Shown piece after piece: positions 17,774 to 27,521 of a stretch of 64,000 bases of DNA (position 1 is its first letter; each line of letters begins with the position of its first letter). The DNA comes from Dethiosulfatarculus sandiegensis (lineage in GTDB: Bacteria; Desulfobacterota; Desulfarculia; Desulfarculales; Desulfarculaceae). The DNA lies in the NCBI RefSeq assembly GCF_000931935.2, contig NZ_AZAC01000016.1, forward strand, positions 1 through 64,000, given 5' to 3'. The position numbers and the translations under genes were made by a program. Below the pieces are notes generated by a model. It was not told where the DNA came from. It worked only from the letters and a program-made list of their open reading frames with translations, and made no database searches.

Positions 17774-18673
17774 TTAGTTTTTTGAGTTTGGGCTAAGGGC
17801 ATAGCGGCTTTTGGTCAGCACTTCCTTTTCGTATAGGGAGAGCGCCTTTTGGGCCCTTTGCGGATTTTGGGCTATTATTTTTTCAACCAGGGCGTTTATC
17901 AGACACATCGGAGCGGTAAGGGAGATAATGGAAAAGTCGCGTTGTCCTGAGAGGTCCAGGAAAAAGGGCAGGTCCGAGTACTGGACAATCTGGGCCAGAG
18001 GATCATTGGTAAAGGTGGCTATTTTAACCTCTTTTAGTTTTGTGCTCACATAGGCGACCGCGTCGTAGACTTCCCGGGAATACAGAAGCAGGTCAAAGAC
18101 AATCAGGAAATCGCCTTTTTTAAGGTTCAGCACCTGCTCCAAAAGGCTGCGTCTTTCCCGGACAACGGGTCTTGAATTAAGCCCCAGGCGGGTAAGCTGA
18201 AAGGCCAGGAATTCCGCTAAAAAAGAGGATATACGCCAGCCCAGACAAAAAACCCTTTTGGCCTGGGATATTTCATCCGCCAACCTTTGAAAACGGCCGG
18301 GGTCAACCCCTTCAATGGTGCGGGTTATGTAGGCCAAATCCAGGTCCTTTACCCTTTCAAGGACGCCGCCGGTCCTGGGCGGTTGCTCCAGGCTGGGTTT
18401 TTGGGCGTATATGGCCCGGCGAATGTATTCCGCCAGGTGTTCGCGCATCTGCTTGTAGCCTTCAAAACCCACTTCCCTGGCAAAGCGGACCAGGGTGGCG
18501 TCTGAGGTGCCGATTTGTTTGGCCAACTCAGATACAGTCAGAAGAGTGGCGGACTCGGGATTTTTCAATACGTAATCAGCAACCAGTTTGTGGGAATCGC
18601 TCAGCTGGTCATACTTTTGTTGTATGGACCTTATGACATCCAGTGTCTCCGGGCTTTTGCCTTTGCCTGACAT
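17774..18673 (-). CDS. MurR/RpiR-family transcriptional regulator
   Basis: 299 residues. The N-terminal HTH_6 domain (about 10-85) includes LTVSELAKQIGTSDATLVRF. The C-terminal SIS domain (about 125-260) includes FCLGWRISSFLAEFLAFQL and GDFLIVFDLLLYSREVYDAV. RpiR proteins usually sense a sugar phosphate, but several act on other catabolic loci. It is the first gene of a two-gene minus-strand unit with the acyl-CoA dehydrogenase-fold protein, and presumably controls it. AAAGGAAAAGGG lies just before the ATG. Confidence 0.9.
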   Translation of the reverse strand: MSGKGKSPETLDVIRSIQQKYDQLSDSHKLVADYVLKNPESATLLTVSELAKQIGTSDATLVRFAREVGFEGYKQMREHLAEYIRRAIYAQKPSLEQPPRTGGVLERVKDLDLAYITRTIEGVDPGRFQRLADEISQAKRVFCLGWRISSFLAEFLAFQLTRLGLNSRPVVRERRSLLEQVLNLKKGDFLIVFDLLLYSREVYDAVAYVSTKLKEVKIATFTNDPLAQIVQYSDLPFFLDLSGQRDFSIISLTAPMCLINALVEKIIAQNPQRAQKALSLYEKEVLTKSRYALSPNSKN

Positions 18674-19057
18674 CCCTTTTCCTTTACGAATAATTTATTT
18701 CTTATATTGTAATAAAACATTCATAGCAGCAGGGCTAAGTAAAGTCAAGCTGAACAGTCAGGAAATTTTTTTGAAATCTGGGGAATTGTCCGCATGATGC
18801 GGACGTAATCCGGGCGAGACGGATTTTGGCAACCAGGTAAAAAAATATTTCACCATTGCATCTGCATTTAAACCATGGGATGACTTGTCTTGACTAAAAG
18901 CTTACATATTGAACTGATTGGCATATTTCATGAATAGTAATTGGCTTTATCCAGTCTTTTCGAATTTATTGGCTTTAGCCCGGTAAAAAATTCCAGACCA
19001 GAGCAGCTGGATTTTTAAAGGGTTGCATGCCGGACCATTCCCCAAGGGAGAGCCCGG
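18674..19057. other. Divergent intergenic region between the RpiR regulator and the hybrid kinase
   Basis: 384 bp with no supportable gene. It must hold both divergent promoters, but no convincing -35/-10 pair or long dyad was found. The stretch nearest the regulator (18685-18720) is AT-rich and a plausible site for its own operator. Confidence 0.4.
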
Positions 19058-22000
19058 GTGAATAGAAAGTCAAGTAAACTGAAAGCCGTATTAAACTCAC
19101 CTTTGTCTGTTGTTTCCCTTTTCGGGTCCCTCATAGGAAACAGGCAAAGCCGCTCCTACCGTATTTTGATATCCGTTTTGTTTGGTGTGCTTGGCTTTTG
19201 GGTCAACATGATTGACCTGGAGCTTCTGAACCACCCTCAGTTTAAAATAAGCATCCTGGGCGGATTGGTTTTCCCCCTGCTTATCGCGTTTGCCTGGGGC
19301 CCTCGCTATGGGCTGCTTGCAGCTCTGGCCGGCGGTTGCCAGAGCATGTGGTGGCTGTGGAGAAGCGATGGATGGGGCCTTTTGTATTCGGTTCCAGTGT
19401 TTTCTCTCTGGGTGTACTGGCATGGCACCTGGGCCGCTAAGCGCAGTAAAAAACAAATGCCTGTCTGGTATGAGTCCGCCTTTGCTGTGGAGATCCCTTT
19501 TCGCCTGTTGGCCGAAGCCGGTTTTTACACCATATTCCGCTGGCTGGTTTCCCTTAACCCGCCGCCTTGGAATCCCGATCTTACCTGGGATTTTGTGCCC
19601 TTCAGCTGGGTGCACACAGTATCCTTAAAACAATTCATAACTGCCTATGTTCTCATTTTAACGGTGCATGTGCTGATGAGCCTGGGTTGGGTCAGGCGTT
19701 TTTTCGGGTTGAAGCTCAAAATAGCCCAAAAAGACACTCATCTGGTCTATTTTGTTGCCTTGCTTCTGGGCCTTTGCGTCTGGTTGCTTGAATCGTTGAC
19801 TGGGTATCTGCTGTTTAACCCCCAAAATAAAACTTTTTGGGAAATAGTGGTGTTGAATCCCGGGCAGCAGGAGCTGGTCATTCGGACCCTTTATGTTTTT
19901 GTTTTTATATTGGGAGGGGCCTTCATTGTCCTTTTGGTGGATCAGCGTGGCTATATAACAGCCAGACTGGAACATAAAAACAGGGTCCTGGCTGCTATCC
20001 GCAAAGTGAATCAGCTGATAACCCAGGAAAAAGATCAATATCTTTTGTTGGATGAAATTTGCCGAGTGCTGACAGAAGCCCAAGGTTATTTCAGCGCCTG
20101 GATCATACTCCTCGAAGACGGATTACCGCTTGCGCCTTTTTACCACTCGGGTTTTGAAACAGGGATTGCCACCCTGTCCGAGAGTTTGAAAAACGGCGAA
20201 ATACCCGCCTGCGCAACAGCTGCATTAAAGAAAAAGGAACCGCACCTGATAGAGCATCCTTTTCTTGATTGTCCGTTTTGTCCCTTAATGTCTGAATATG
20301 TGGGCAGGCCGACTCTGACTTCCAGGCTGATGCATAATGAACAAATCCTTGGCTGGATCAGTGTGTCATTGCCGCCCAGCATCGCCAAAGACGAGTTGGA
20401 ACAGGATTTCTTTCAACAGATTTCATCCGACCTTTCTCTTGCCCTTTACACCTTAAACTCAGATGAAATGCGCCTTTCGGCCGAAAGGGATTATGCGAAT
20501 ATATTGTCCGGCACCAAAGACGCCATTATCGCGACAGACAAAACCGGCATCATAACCCTTTTCAATAAAGGCGCCGAAAAGCTCTTCCAGTGCCCGGCCA
20601 ACGAGACGCTGGGTATTCATATTTCCAGTTTCTGCCCTATATTTCTGCGAAAACAACAAGCCGAGATTTTAGCGGATGTAATGAAAACCGGATCATCGGA
20701 CACCCTGCAAACCCAGCGCCTTACCAAGGCCGGTAGGCTGATTGAGGTGGAAATAAACAACTCCCGGCGTATGGATAATCAGGGAAACGTAATAGGGGTA
20801 AGTTCGATTGTTCGGGATATTTCAGAACGTAAGAAGGCTGAAATAAAGCTAAAAAAGAGCGAAGCCATATATCGGCTTTTGCTTGAAAACCAAAATGATG
20901 TGATTGTCCAGCTTGACCTCAGTCTAAAAGTGCTTTTTGCCAGTCCCCGATATCTGGATACCTTTTTCAAAGACCAGATTGATAATCCCCACAAGGATAT
21001 TTTTGACAAGATTCATGTGGATTATCAAAAGATGGTCAAACAATTCATGGATGCGGTAATTCTACCGCCCTATCAAGAGGAGTGCACCTCAAGGGTTTTG
21101 ACGAGCAAGGGATGGAGGTTTTATTCCTGGTCCATGAAGGCTATTTTCGGGGACCAGGGCCGGGTCAATTCCATTTTGTGTGTGGGCCGGGATGTTCAAG
21201 ATCAGATAAAGGCCGAAAAAGCCTTGCTACAGAGTGAGGCCAAATATAAGGCCATCTTTGAAAATTCCCCATTGGGTATGTTCCGGGCCGGTACGGACGG
21301 AAGATTTATCGAGGTGAATCCGGCCCTGGCGGAAATGTTGGGTTATGATACGCCCGAGCAAGTATTGCTCGATATTACAGATATTTCCAAGCAGGTTCAT
21401 GTTTCCAGCGAAAACCGGGAACCCATAGTAATTGAAAATATGGCAGCAAACGGGGTGACGAATCATTTAAATCGCTATCGTAGAAAAGACGGCAGCGAGT
21501 TCCTGGGAAACCTTTTTTTAAAGACCATTTCCAATGAGGCGGGCGAGGTTTTTTTTCTGGAGGGAATTATAGAAGACATCACGGAACGCAGGGCCATGGA
21601 ACAAGCCTTGCGCAAAAGTGAACATCAGAAAAATCTTATTTTAAACGCAACCGTTGAGCTGGTTGTTTATCACGACTTGAATTGGCATATTGTCTGGGCC
21701 AACCAGGCGGCGGCCGAATCAGTAGGCCTTTCGCCGGAAGACCTTATTGGCCGACGTTGCTATGAGGTGTGGGGAAACGGAAAAACCCTTTGTGAAAACT
21801 GCCCTGTGGAAAAGGCGAGGCAGACCAAAAAACCCCAGCAACGGGAGAGGCAGAGTTCAGAGGGACGTTATTGGCTGGTCAGAGGGTTCCCGGTTTTGGA
21901 TGATAAGGGGGAAGTTCAGGGTCTAGTCGAGTTTACTCAGGATATCACCGAAAAGAAAACAGCGGAGCAATCCCTTACCGAGGCCGAAGACCGTTTTCAT

Positions 22001-23536
22001 CTGGCCTTTGACACCAGCCCTGACGCAGTTAATATCACCCGCCTTAAAGACGGCTTATATGTCAATATAAATCAAGGTTTTACAGATATAATGGGCTACA
22101 GCTCCGAGGATGTCATCGGAAAGACCAGCCTGGAACTGGATATTTGGGTGAATCCAAAGGACCGTGAAGAGCTTATTCGAGGTCTGAAGGAAAACAGGCA
22201 CTACTCAAATCTGGAGACCCGTTTAAGGCGGAAAGACGGCAGCATTACGATTGGCCTCATGTCTGCCAGCATAATCATGATGGGCGGCGAGGAATATATC
22301 CTTTCCATAACTAGGGATATCAGCCCAATGCGTAAAAGTGAGGAAGAAAAGGCCAAATTGGAAGACAGCCTGCGCCAGGCGCAGAAGATGGAGGCCATTG
22401 GCCGCCTGGCCGGAGGGATCGCCCATGACATGAATAATATGATCTCGCCGATAATCGGGTACAGTGAGTTGCTTTTGGAGGATTTGAGCAAAAGGGATTA
22501 TCGCCGGGATTTTGTGGGGCAGGTTTTCGAGGCCGGGCTAAAGGCCAGGGATCTGGTAAGGCAGCTTTTGGCTTTCAGCCGCAAGCAGAATCTGGAGTAC
22601 AAACTTATAAACCTTACCGAGGTGCTGAAAGGTTTTGAAAAACTACTGCGCAAGACCGTAAGGGAAGATATTTCCTTTATTCTGCAGGTTAAAGAGAATG
22701 ACCTGCCTATTAACGCGGATATCGGCCAGATTGAGCAGGTGGTCATGAACCTGGTGGTAAATGCCCAGGACGCCATGCCTGCCGGGGGGCAGATAATAGT
22801 CGAATTGAACCAAGTTGAGTTGGATGAGACCTATGCCTTGGCTCATCGGGGTGTAAAATCCGGGCCTCATGCCATGTTGGCGGTGCGGGATACCGGCCTG
22901 GGAATGGACAACTCAACCAGGCGACAGCTTTTTGAACCTTTCTTTTCCACCAAGGGGGAGCAGGGCACCGGTTTAGGCCTTTCCACGGTTTACGGCATTG
23001 TAAAACAGCACGGGGCCCATATTTGGGTTTACTCAGAGCCCGGACACGGGGCGATCTTTAAAATTTATTTCCCACTTTCCACTGATAAGAATCAGTCTGT
23101 TGAAGTTAAACAGGAGGGAGATTTCAAGTTGGGCGGAAAAGAACGGGTTCTGTTGGTGGAAGATAATCAGGAAGTGCGTAATCTGGCGGAAAATATCCTC
23201 AAACGCCAAGGGTACAACCTCATGGTTGCTGAAAATGGGGTTAAGGCCCTGGAACTTTTCGATTCTTGTCCCGAGGGCTTTGACCTGATGCTTACTGATG
23301 TGGTTATGCCCGAGATGAACGGCAAGGAACTGTATGAGCAGGCCATGGAGCGCCAGCCGGGGTTGAAGGTCATCTACATGTCCGGTTACATGGATGACAT
23401 CATCAGTCGACACGGCATATCAGAAGGGGAAATAAATTTCATCCAAAAACCGTTTGCCGTGCGAAAGCTGGCCGAGGTGGTGCGCAAGGTCTTGAATAAT
23501 GAAAACAGTTCGGCGAGGGGCAATAAGGGGGGATAA
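19058..23536 (+). CDS. Membrane multi-PAS hybrid histidine kinase
   Basis: 1492 residues. About 300 N-terminal residues hold roughly seven membrane segments and no classical signal peptide. A GAF-like domain follows (about 330-470) with a Cys-rich patch (CPFCPLM), then five PAS/PAC units (about 475-1095). Next are a HisKA domain with phospho-acceptor His1123 (IAHDMNNMISPIIGYSEL), an HATPase domain (DTGLGM, GTGLGLSTVYGIV) and a C-terminal receiver with Asp1414 (LMLTDVVMPEMNG). The fourth PAS has a CENCP pair of cysteines. The GTG start has GGGAG upstream. No separate response-regulator gene adjoins, so phosphoryl flow is probably internal or to a distant partner. CheW is encoded 25 bp downstream. 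Confidence 0.9.
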   Translation: MNRKSSKLKAVLNSPLSVVSLFGSLIGNRQSRSYRILISVLFGVLGFWVNMIDLELLNHPQFKISILGGLVFPLLIAFAWGPRYGLLAALAGGCQSMWWLWRSDGWGLLYSVPVFSLWVYWHGTWAAKRSKKQMPVWYESAFAVEIPFRLLAEAGFYTIFRWLVSLNPPPWNPDLTWDFVPFSWVHTVSLKQFITAYVLILTVHVLMSLGWVRRFFGLKLKIAQKDTHLVYFVALLLGLCVWLLESLTGYLLFNPQNKTFWEIVVLNPGQQELVIRTLYVFVFILGGAFIVLLVDQRGYITARLEHKNRVLAAIRKVNQLITQEKDQYLLLDEICRVLTEAQGYFSAWIILLEDGLPLAPFYHSGFETGIATLSESLKNGEIPACATAALKKKEPHLIEHPFLDCPFCPLMSEYVGRPTLTSRLMHNEQILGWISVSLPPSIAKDELEQDFFQQISSDLSLALYTLNSDEMRLSAERDYANILSGTKDAIIATDKTGIITLFNKGAEKLFQCPANETLGIHISSFCPIFLRKQQAEILADVMKTGSSDTLQTQRLTKAGRLIEVEINNSRRMDNQGNVIGVSSIVRDISERKKAEIKLKKSEAIYRLLLENQNDVIVQLDLSLKVLFASPRYLDTFFKDQIDNPHKDIFDKIHVDYQKMVKQFMDAVILPPYQEECTSRVLTSKGWRFYSWSMKAIFGDQGRVNSILCVGRDVQDQIKAEKALLQSEAKYKAIFENSPLGMFRAGTDGRFIEVNPALAEMLGYDTPEQVLLDITDISKQVHVSSENREPIVIENMAANGVTNHLNRYRRKDGSEFLGNLFLKTISNEAGEVFFLEGIIEDITERRAMEQALRKSEHQKNLILNATVELVVYHDLNWHIVWANQAAAESVGLSPEDLIGRRCYEVWGNGKTLCENCPVEKARQTKKPQQRERQSSEGRYWLVRGFPVLDDKGEVQGLVEFTQDITEKKTAEQSLTEAEDRFHLAFDTSPDAVNITRLKDGLYVNINQGFTDIMGYSSEDVIGKTSLELDIWVNPKDREELIRGLKENRHYSNLETRLRRKDGSITIGLMSASIIMMGGEEYILSITRDISPMRKSEEEKAKLEDSLRQAQKMEAIGRLAGGIAHDMNNMISPIIGYSELLLEDLSKRDYRRDFVGQVFEAGLKARDLVRQLLAFSRKQNLEYKLINLTEVLKGFEKLLRKTVREDISFILQVKENDLPINADIGQIEQVVMNLVVNAQDAMPAGGQIIVELNQVELDETYALAHRGVKSGPHAMLAVRDTGLGMDNSTRRQLFEPFFSTKGEQGTGLGLSTVYGIVKQHGAHIWVYSEPGHGAIFKIYFPLSTDKNQSVEVKQEGDFKLGGKERVLLVEDNQEVRNLAENILKRQGYNLMVAENGVKALELFDSCPEGFDLMLTDVVMPEMNGKELYEQAMERQPGLKVIYMSGYMDDIISRHGISEGEINFIQKPFAVRKLAEVVRKVLNNENSSARGNKGG

Positions 23537-23561
23537 AAAATTATTAGGGGAGGGAATTAAT

Positions 23562-24074
23562 ATGAGGACTCAGGTTTCAGAAGATACTCTGGGTGATGTC
23601 CAATTTGCCGCCCAACTCTCCGGGAAATATCTTACCTTTGACCTGATAGAAGAAGAATTCGCCCTTGCGCTGTTACGGGTGAAAGAAATCATCGGCATGA
23701 TGGAAATTACTCCTGTGCCACGCACGCCTGGCTTTATTCTCGGGGTTATTAATTTGCGGGGCAAGGTTATCCCAGTGGTGGATCTGCGCACTAAATTCGG
23801 GCTGGACTATAGAGAACCCGATGACAGGACCTGTGTTGTGGTCGGAGAAGTGATTAAAGGTGATGAAACCATACAAATCGGCATTGTGGTTGATCATGTG
23901 AATGAAGTGGTGGATGTTAAGCCGGAAGATGTTGCCCCTACGCCCTCTTTTGGTATGGCTTTGCAGACGGAATTCATTTTGGGGCTGGCCAAGCTCGGAG
24001 ATAAACTGAAAATAATTTTGGATATAGATAAAGTGCTCACCGCAGAGGAAGTTGCAGGAATAAGAAGTTTTTAA
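23562..24074 (+). CDS. cheW: Chemotaxis coupling protein CheW
   Basis: 170 residues from the ATG at 23562, which has GGGGAGGG upstream. A longer in-frame start at 23499 would overlap the kinase gene and adds no family sequence. The CheW core is plain: FDLIEEEFALALLRVKEIIG, then the VPRTPGFILGVINLRGKVIPV block and the VVDHVNEVVDV strand. It couples chemoreceptors to a CheA kinase. No CheA gene is in the window. It lies directly behind a hybrid kinase gene and 0.9 kb before a chemoreceptor gene, so it may serve that receptor. Confidence 0.93.
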   Translation: MRTQVSEDTLGDVQFAAQLSGKYLTFDLIEEEFALALLRVKEIIGMMEITPVPRTPGFILGVINLRGKVIPVVDLRTKFGLDYREPDDRTCVVVGEVIKGDETIQIGIVVDHVNEVVDVKPEDVAPTPSFGMALQTEFILGLAKLGDKLKIILDIDKVLTAEEVAGIRSF

Positions 24075-24977
24075 TTTTTGTCAAAACACTTTGTTTTGTT
24101 GCCTTTCTTACTTTGCCGGCCGTTTTTGTAAACAGGTCTTTGATTCCAGCGAGCATCCCATTTGTGCTGTCTGGCCAAGAGGAATTCTTTAGTGATACAA
24201 GTAAAAAAAAATTGCTGAATTGGTATGCCCTTTGCCGATCCAATAGATCGCAAGCCTCCCTTGATTAGCATCGGCAGGCGGGGGATGAATATTCAGGATA
24301 CTATAGCGAGAAACTCCACAGGAACAAGGCACCCCTAAGCAAGAGTTACAGCCCGCCATACACGTCTCATAATTGACTAAGCACAAACCGGATCCAACAT
24401 AAATATGACTGGCCTTATCGCCCTTGATTTGGAGGCCAGGCGACCCAGTCAACAATACACACTCCTGTCTTTCTGAATCAAAACCAGTTAGAAATTCCCC
24501 AGTAAAATACTTATAAAACAAGCAATAAAAATAGTGGAAATAACTATTGCCTTCGCCTTCGGTATACACATATCTACTTTTGTTTAATTTTTTTAACTAA
24601 TTTTTCTGCCGATATTTTTGAGTGTTTTTGTGCTTAATTTTAACAATTAATTGAGGGTAAATATTATACGCTTATAAAAGTATTTTGGCAAGAAATACAT
24701 CTAAAATATTTTCTGGTTTTACAAGACCAACTGTCCGAAGAGATTGGACTATTTTAACCTTAAAATAATAGTAATATCATTAGTGGTATTTATAACTATT
24801 TAGATATACAAGCTTTAATAAACTACAAAATATTTTTAAATTTGGTATGAATTTTGATAATGAATAGATCTTACAGGTAATAAAAGACCTTATTATTTTG
24901 CCACTGTTCCTTTTACTGTCATCTTATGCTAATCAAGCACTTGCAAGTTAATTGTAGCCTAGCTATGGAGTCTGCTC
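24075..24977. other. Long AT-rich intergenic region before the chemoreceptor gene
   Basis: About 900 bp with low GC (especially 24570-24960) and no firm gene. A weak hairpin (CAAAACA at 24082-24088, TGTTTTG at 24092-24098) may end the cheW transcript. A minus-strand frame at 24189-24569 (126 codons) has a cluster of cysteines around YETCMAGCNSCLGVPCSCG but no recognised domain and no clear ribosome site. It could be a decayed gene. The composition change suggests a past insertion or deletion here, which is inference. Confidence 0.4.
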
Positions 24978-26894
24978 ATGTTAAAGAATCTTAAATTAGC
25001 GACAAAAATCGGTGTTGGTTTTGGCGTACTTATCATAATTATTCTGGCGCTTGGCAGCTTCAGTCTTTTTGATATGAAGACTGTTGAAAGCGGAACCAAG
25101 GATATGGATGAGAAGTTTATCACCGGCACCGGCATGTTAACTGATCTGGAGCGCTATATACAAAGAACCATGCTGAACATGCGTGGTTATGGAATGAGCA
25201 AAGAACAGAAATATTTAAAACTAGCTAAACAAGACTTGAGTAAGGTTAAGGAATCACTAAATAAACTCCATCAATTTGCTCTCAAATTTCCTGATTTGGC
25301 AAAACTTAAAACAGATATCGAAAAAATGACGGCCCAGGTTAAAATTTATGAATCTATTGTTGGTGATACTGTTCGGGGGGTCGATCTTTTAAAAAAACAC
25401 AGGGGAGAAATGGAGTCATTGGTTGACGTTTACATGCTAAATTGCGACAACTTTTTAGTAAGCCAGATTAAACAAATGAAAGAACAGATTGAGGCAGGCG
25501 CTGCTCAATCTGCTCTTCTAGACCGCTTTAAAAAAATAACTTTAGTAAACGATGTTATCAGCCTTGCCAATGATAGCCATTTTTTGAATGTCAAGGCTCA
25601 GGCGTTCTTGAATCCATCACTTTTGGAAAAAGCTATCAGTGACTTTACTGAAGTAAACTCCAAGCTGGATACATTAAGGGCTCTAACCGTTCACGAGAGT
25701 AATATCAAACAGATAGCGGCAACCAGAGAAGCGGCTGCCCAATATAAAAAGGCCATGACCGAATATTTGAGGAATTGGAAGGAGGTTCTGGCTGTTGGCG
25801 ACAAACGGGACGCTTTGGGGTTGGCGCTTTTAGCCTCCATACAAAGCACCACCCAAGATGGAACCAATTTTTTGCGGCAAATGGGAAAAGCCAATGTAGA
25901 CTCACTGGTTTCTGCTTCAAGAGAGATGATTATGTGGCTTAGCGTAGCAGTTATAATCGGTTTGGTCTTGGCTGTATATCTTACTCTTTCCATTACCCGC
26001 CCTATAAACCGAATCATTATCGGCCTTACCGAAGGTGCGGTTCAGGTCGCCGCAGCAGCGGGACAGGTGAGCAATTCCAGTCAGTCCTTGGCTCAAGGAG
26101 CTTCGGAACAGGCCGCTTCTTTGGAAGAGACCAGCAGTTCGATGGAAGAAATGCACTCCATGACAAGGCAAAATGCCGACAATGCCAAAGAGGCCGATGG
26201 GCTTTCCAGAACAAACAATCGGTTGGTTGAAAGTGCGAATAATGCCATGAACGAGCTTACACGTTCAATGGAGGATATAGCCAAGGCCGGAGAGGAAACC
26301 AGCAAAATCGTCAAAACCATAGATGAAATTTCATTTCAGACTAACCTGTTGGCCTTGAACGCGGCAGTGGAGGCAGCCAGGGCGGGGGAAGCTGGATCCG
26401 GATTTGCCGTGGTGGCTGAAGAAGTTCGAAATCTGGCTCAACGAGCCGCAGCTTCAGCAAAAAATACGGCTGTGTTGATTGAAGAAACAATAAGCAAAAC
26501 ACATCATGGCGCCGATTTGGTTGCAAAGACAAGTGAAGCATTCAGTGAAGCGGCGGCATCCACAGCCAAGGTGGGTGATTTGGTGGCGGAAACCGCTGCG
26601 GCCAGTAATGAACAGGCCCAAGGTATAGACCAGGTCAACAAGGCAATCAGCGAGATGGATGCCGTGACTCAGCAGAATGCGGCCAATGCTGAAGAATCCG
26701 CAGCCGCAGCCGAAGAACTCTCAGCTCAGGCTGAAACCTTACAGTGCTTTGTGAATGACCTGGTGGCCTTGGTGGGTAAAAAGGGGGGAGATTCTTCAAA
26801 ATCAAAGGAATCGGCCCATCCTGTTGAAGAGAAATTGTATTTGGAGGCATCTCCCATGCGGAATCAAAAGGATTCTGAATTTGCGGATTTTTAA
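24978..26894 (+). CDS. Methyl-accepting chemotaxis protein
   Basis: 638 residues. The first membrane segment is at about 11-31, a helical periplasmic sensor domain at about 35-310, and the second membrane segment at about 315-337 ([20 protein letters not shown]). A HAMP-like linker starts [10 protein letters not shown]. The cytoplasmic signalling domain has the invariant hairpin tip [20 protein letters not shown], then [18 protein letters not shown] (about 450-490). There is no C-terminal NWETF-type pentapeptide for CheR/CheB docking. The sensor domain resembles the helical-bundle type and gives no ligand. The start ATG at 24978 fits the membrane topology. Confidence 0.93.
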   Translation: MLKNLKLATKIGVGFGVLIIIILALGSFSLFDMKTVESGTKDMDEKFITGTGMLTDLERYIQRTMLNMRGYGMSKEQKYLKLAKQDLSKVKESLNKLHQFALKFPDLAKLKTDIEKMTAQVKIYESIVGDTVRGVDLLKKHRGEMESLVDVYMLNCDNFLVSQIKQMKEQIEAGAAQSALLDRFKKITLVNDVISLANDSHFLNVKAQAFLNPSLLEKAISDFTEVNSKLDTLRALTVHESNIKQIAATREAAAQYKKAMTEYLRNWKEVLAVGDKRDALGLALLASIQSTTQDGTNFLRQMGKANVDSLVSASREMIMWLSVAVIIGLVLAVYLTLSITRPINRIIIGLTEGAVQVAAAAGQVSNSSQSLAQGASEQAASLEETSSSMEEMHSMTRQNADNAKEADGLSRTNNRLVESANNAMNELTRSMEDIAKAGEETSKIVKTIDEISFQTNLLALNAAVEAARAGEAGSGFAVVAEEVRNLAQRAAASAKNTAVLIEETISKTHHGADLVAKTSEAFSEAAASTAKVGDLVAETAAASNEQAQGIDQVNKAISEMDAVTQQNAANAEESAAAAEELSAQAETLQCFVNDLVALVGKKGGDSSKSKESAHPVEEKLYLEASPMRNQKDSEFADF

Positions 26895-26984
26895 GTCCGA
26901 TCAACCCACTCAAGGGGATTTAGCCTTTTTTTCAAGAGGCGATATGCAAAAAAAAATGTAAAGAGCCATAAGTGAATTTGATAT

Positions 26985-27040
26985 GTGCGATTCATAGGCA
27001 TTCTCTTTACCTTTTTTGAGAGAATCTCTACGAATCGCAC
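26985..27040. repeat. Long imperfect inverted repeat (22-bp arms)
   Basis: Arms at 26985-27006 and 27019-27040 match at all but three or four of 22 positions, around a 12-base loop (TTACCTTTTTTG). It lies 90 bp after the chemoreceptor stop. It is longer than a usual terminator and lacks a T run on either outer side. It could be a structured 3' end, a small mobile-element remnant or a processed RNA. The remaining 27041-27521 holds no supportable gene. Confidence 0.55.
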
Positions 27041-27521
27041 AGGGAAGCGATGATGCCGTACAAATTTCCCAGCCGATTGTTTTTTTGCAAACAGCACCTC
27101 CCTGCTAAAGGCAGGACTGGGTGGCTTAAGTTACACTCGTGGTTTTTTTCAATGATGCCGCATATAAGCATTCAGTCACAGAGCGGCGATTATTTTTCTG
27201 TGAGATAGTGTAAGGTTTGCACTGTTTGTAATGCCTGATGGTTGCAACGGATTTTTAAACGGCCGGGCGATTTCAAGTAGTTAGACACATTATATCCAAC
27301 TGGCTCTGAATCTTATTCAGGTTGGTCTGTAGGACATGCATGAGCTTTTTAGTGCTATCCTTATTAAATATGATTGGGTTGGCGTTTGGTGAGTTGATTT
27401 TTAAGACAGTTTTTCTCTCCCTATGCGGGGTGGACGGCATTTACAGTATGAAAGGGAAATAATTTACCTCGCCTTTTTAAAACCGTTTCAGATATGGGGA
27501 TGTTGAGTAACGCAGCCAGAA

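Noticed and set aside
24189-24569. Minus-strand frame in the AT-rich gap as a real gene
   Set aside because: Cysteines are intriguing but there is no recognised domain and no clear ribosome site. It is kept only as a possible relic.
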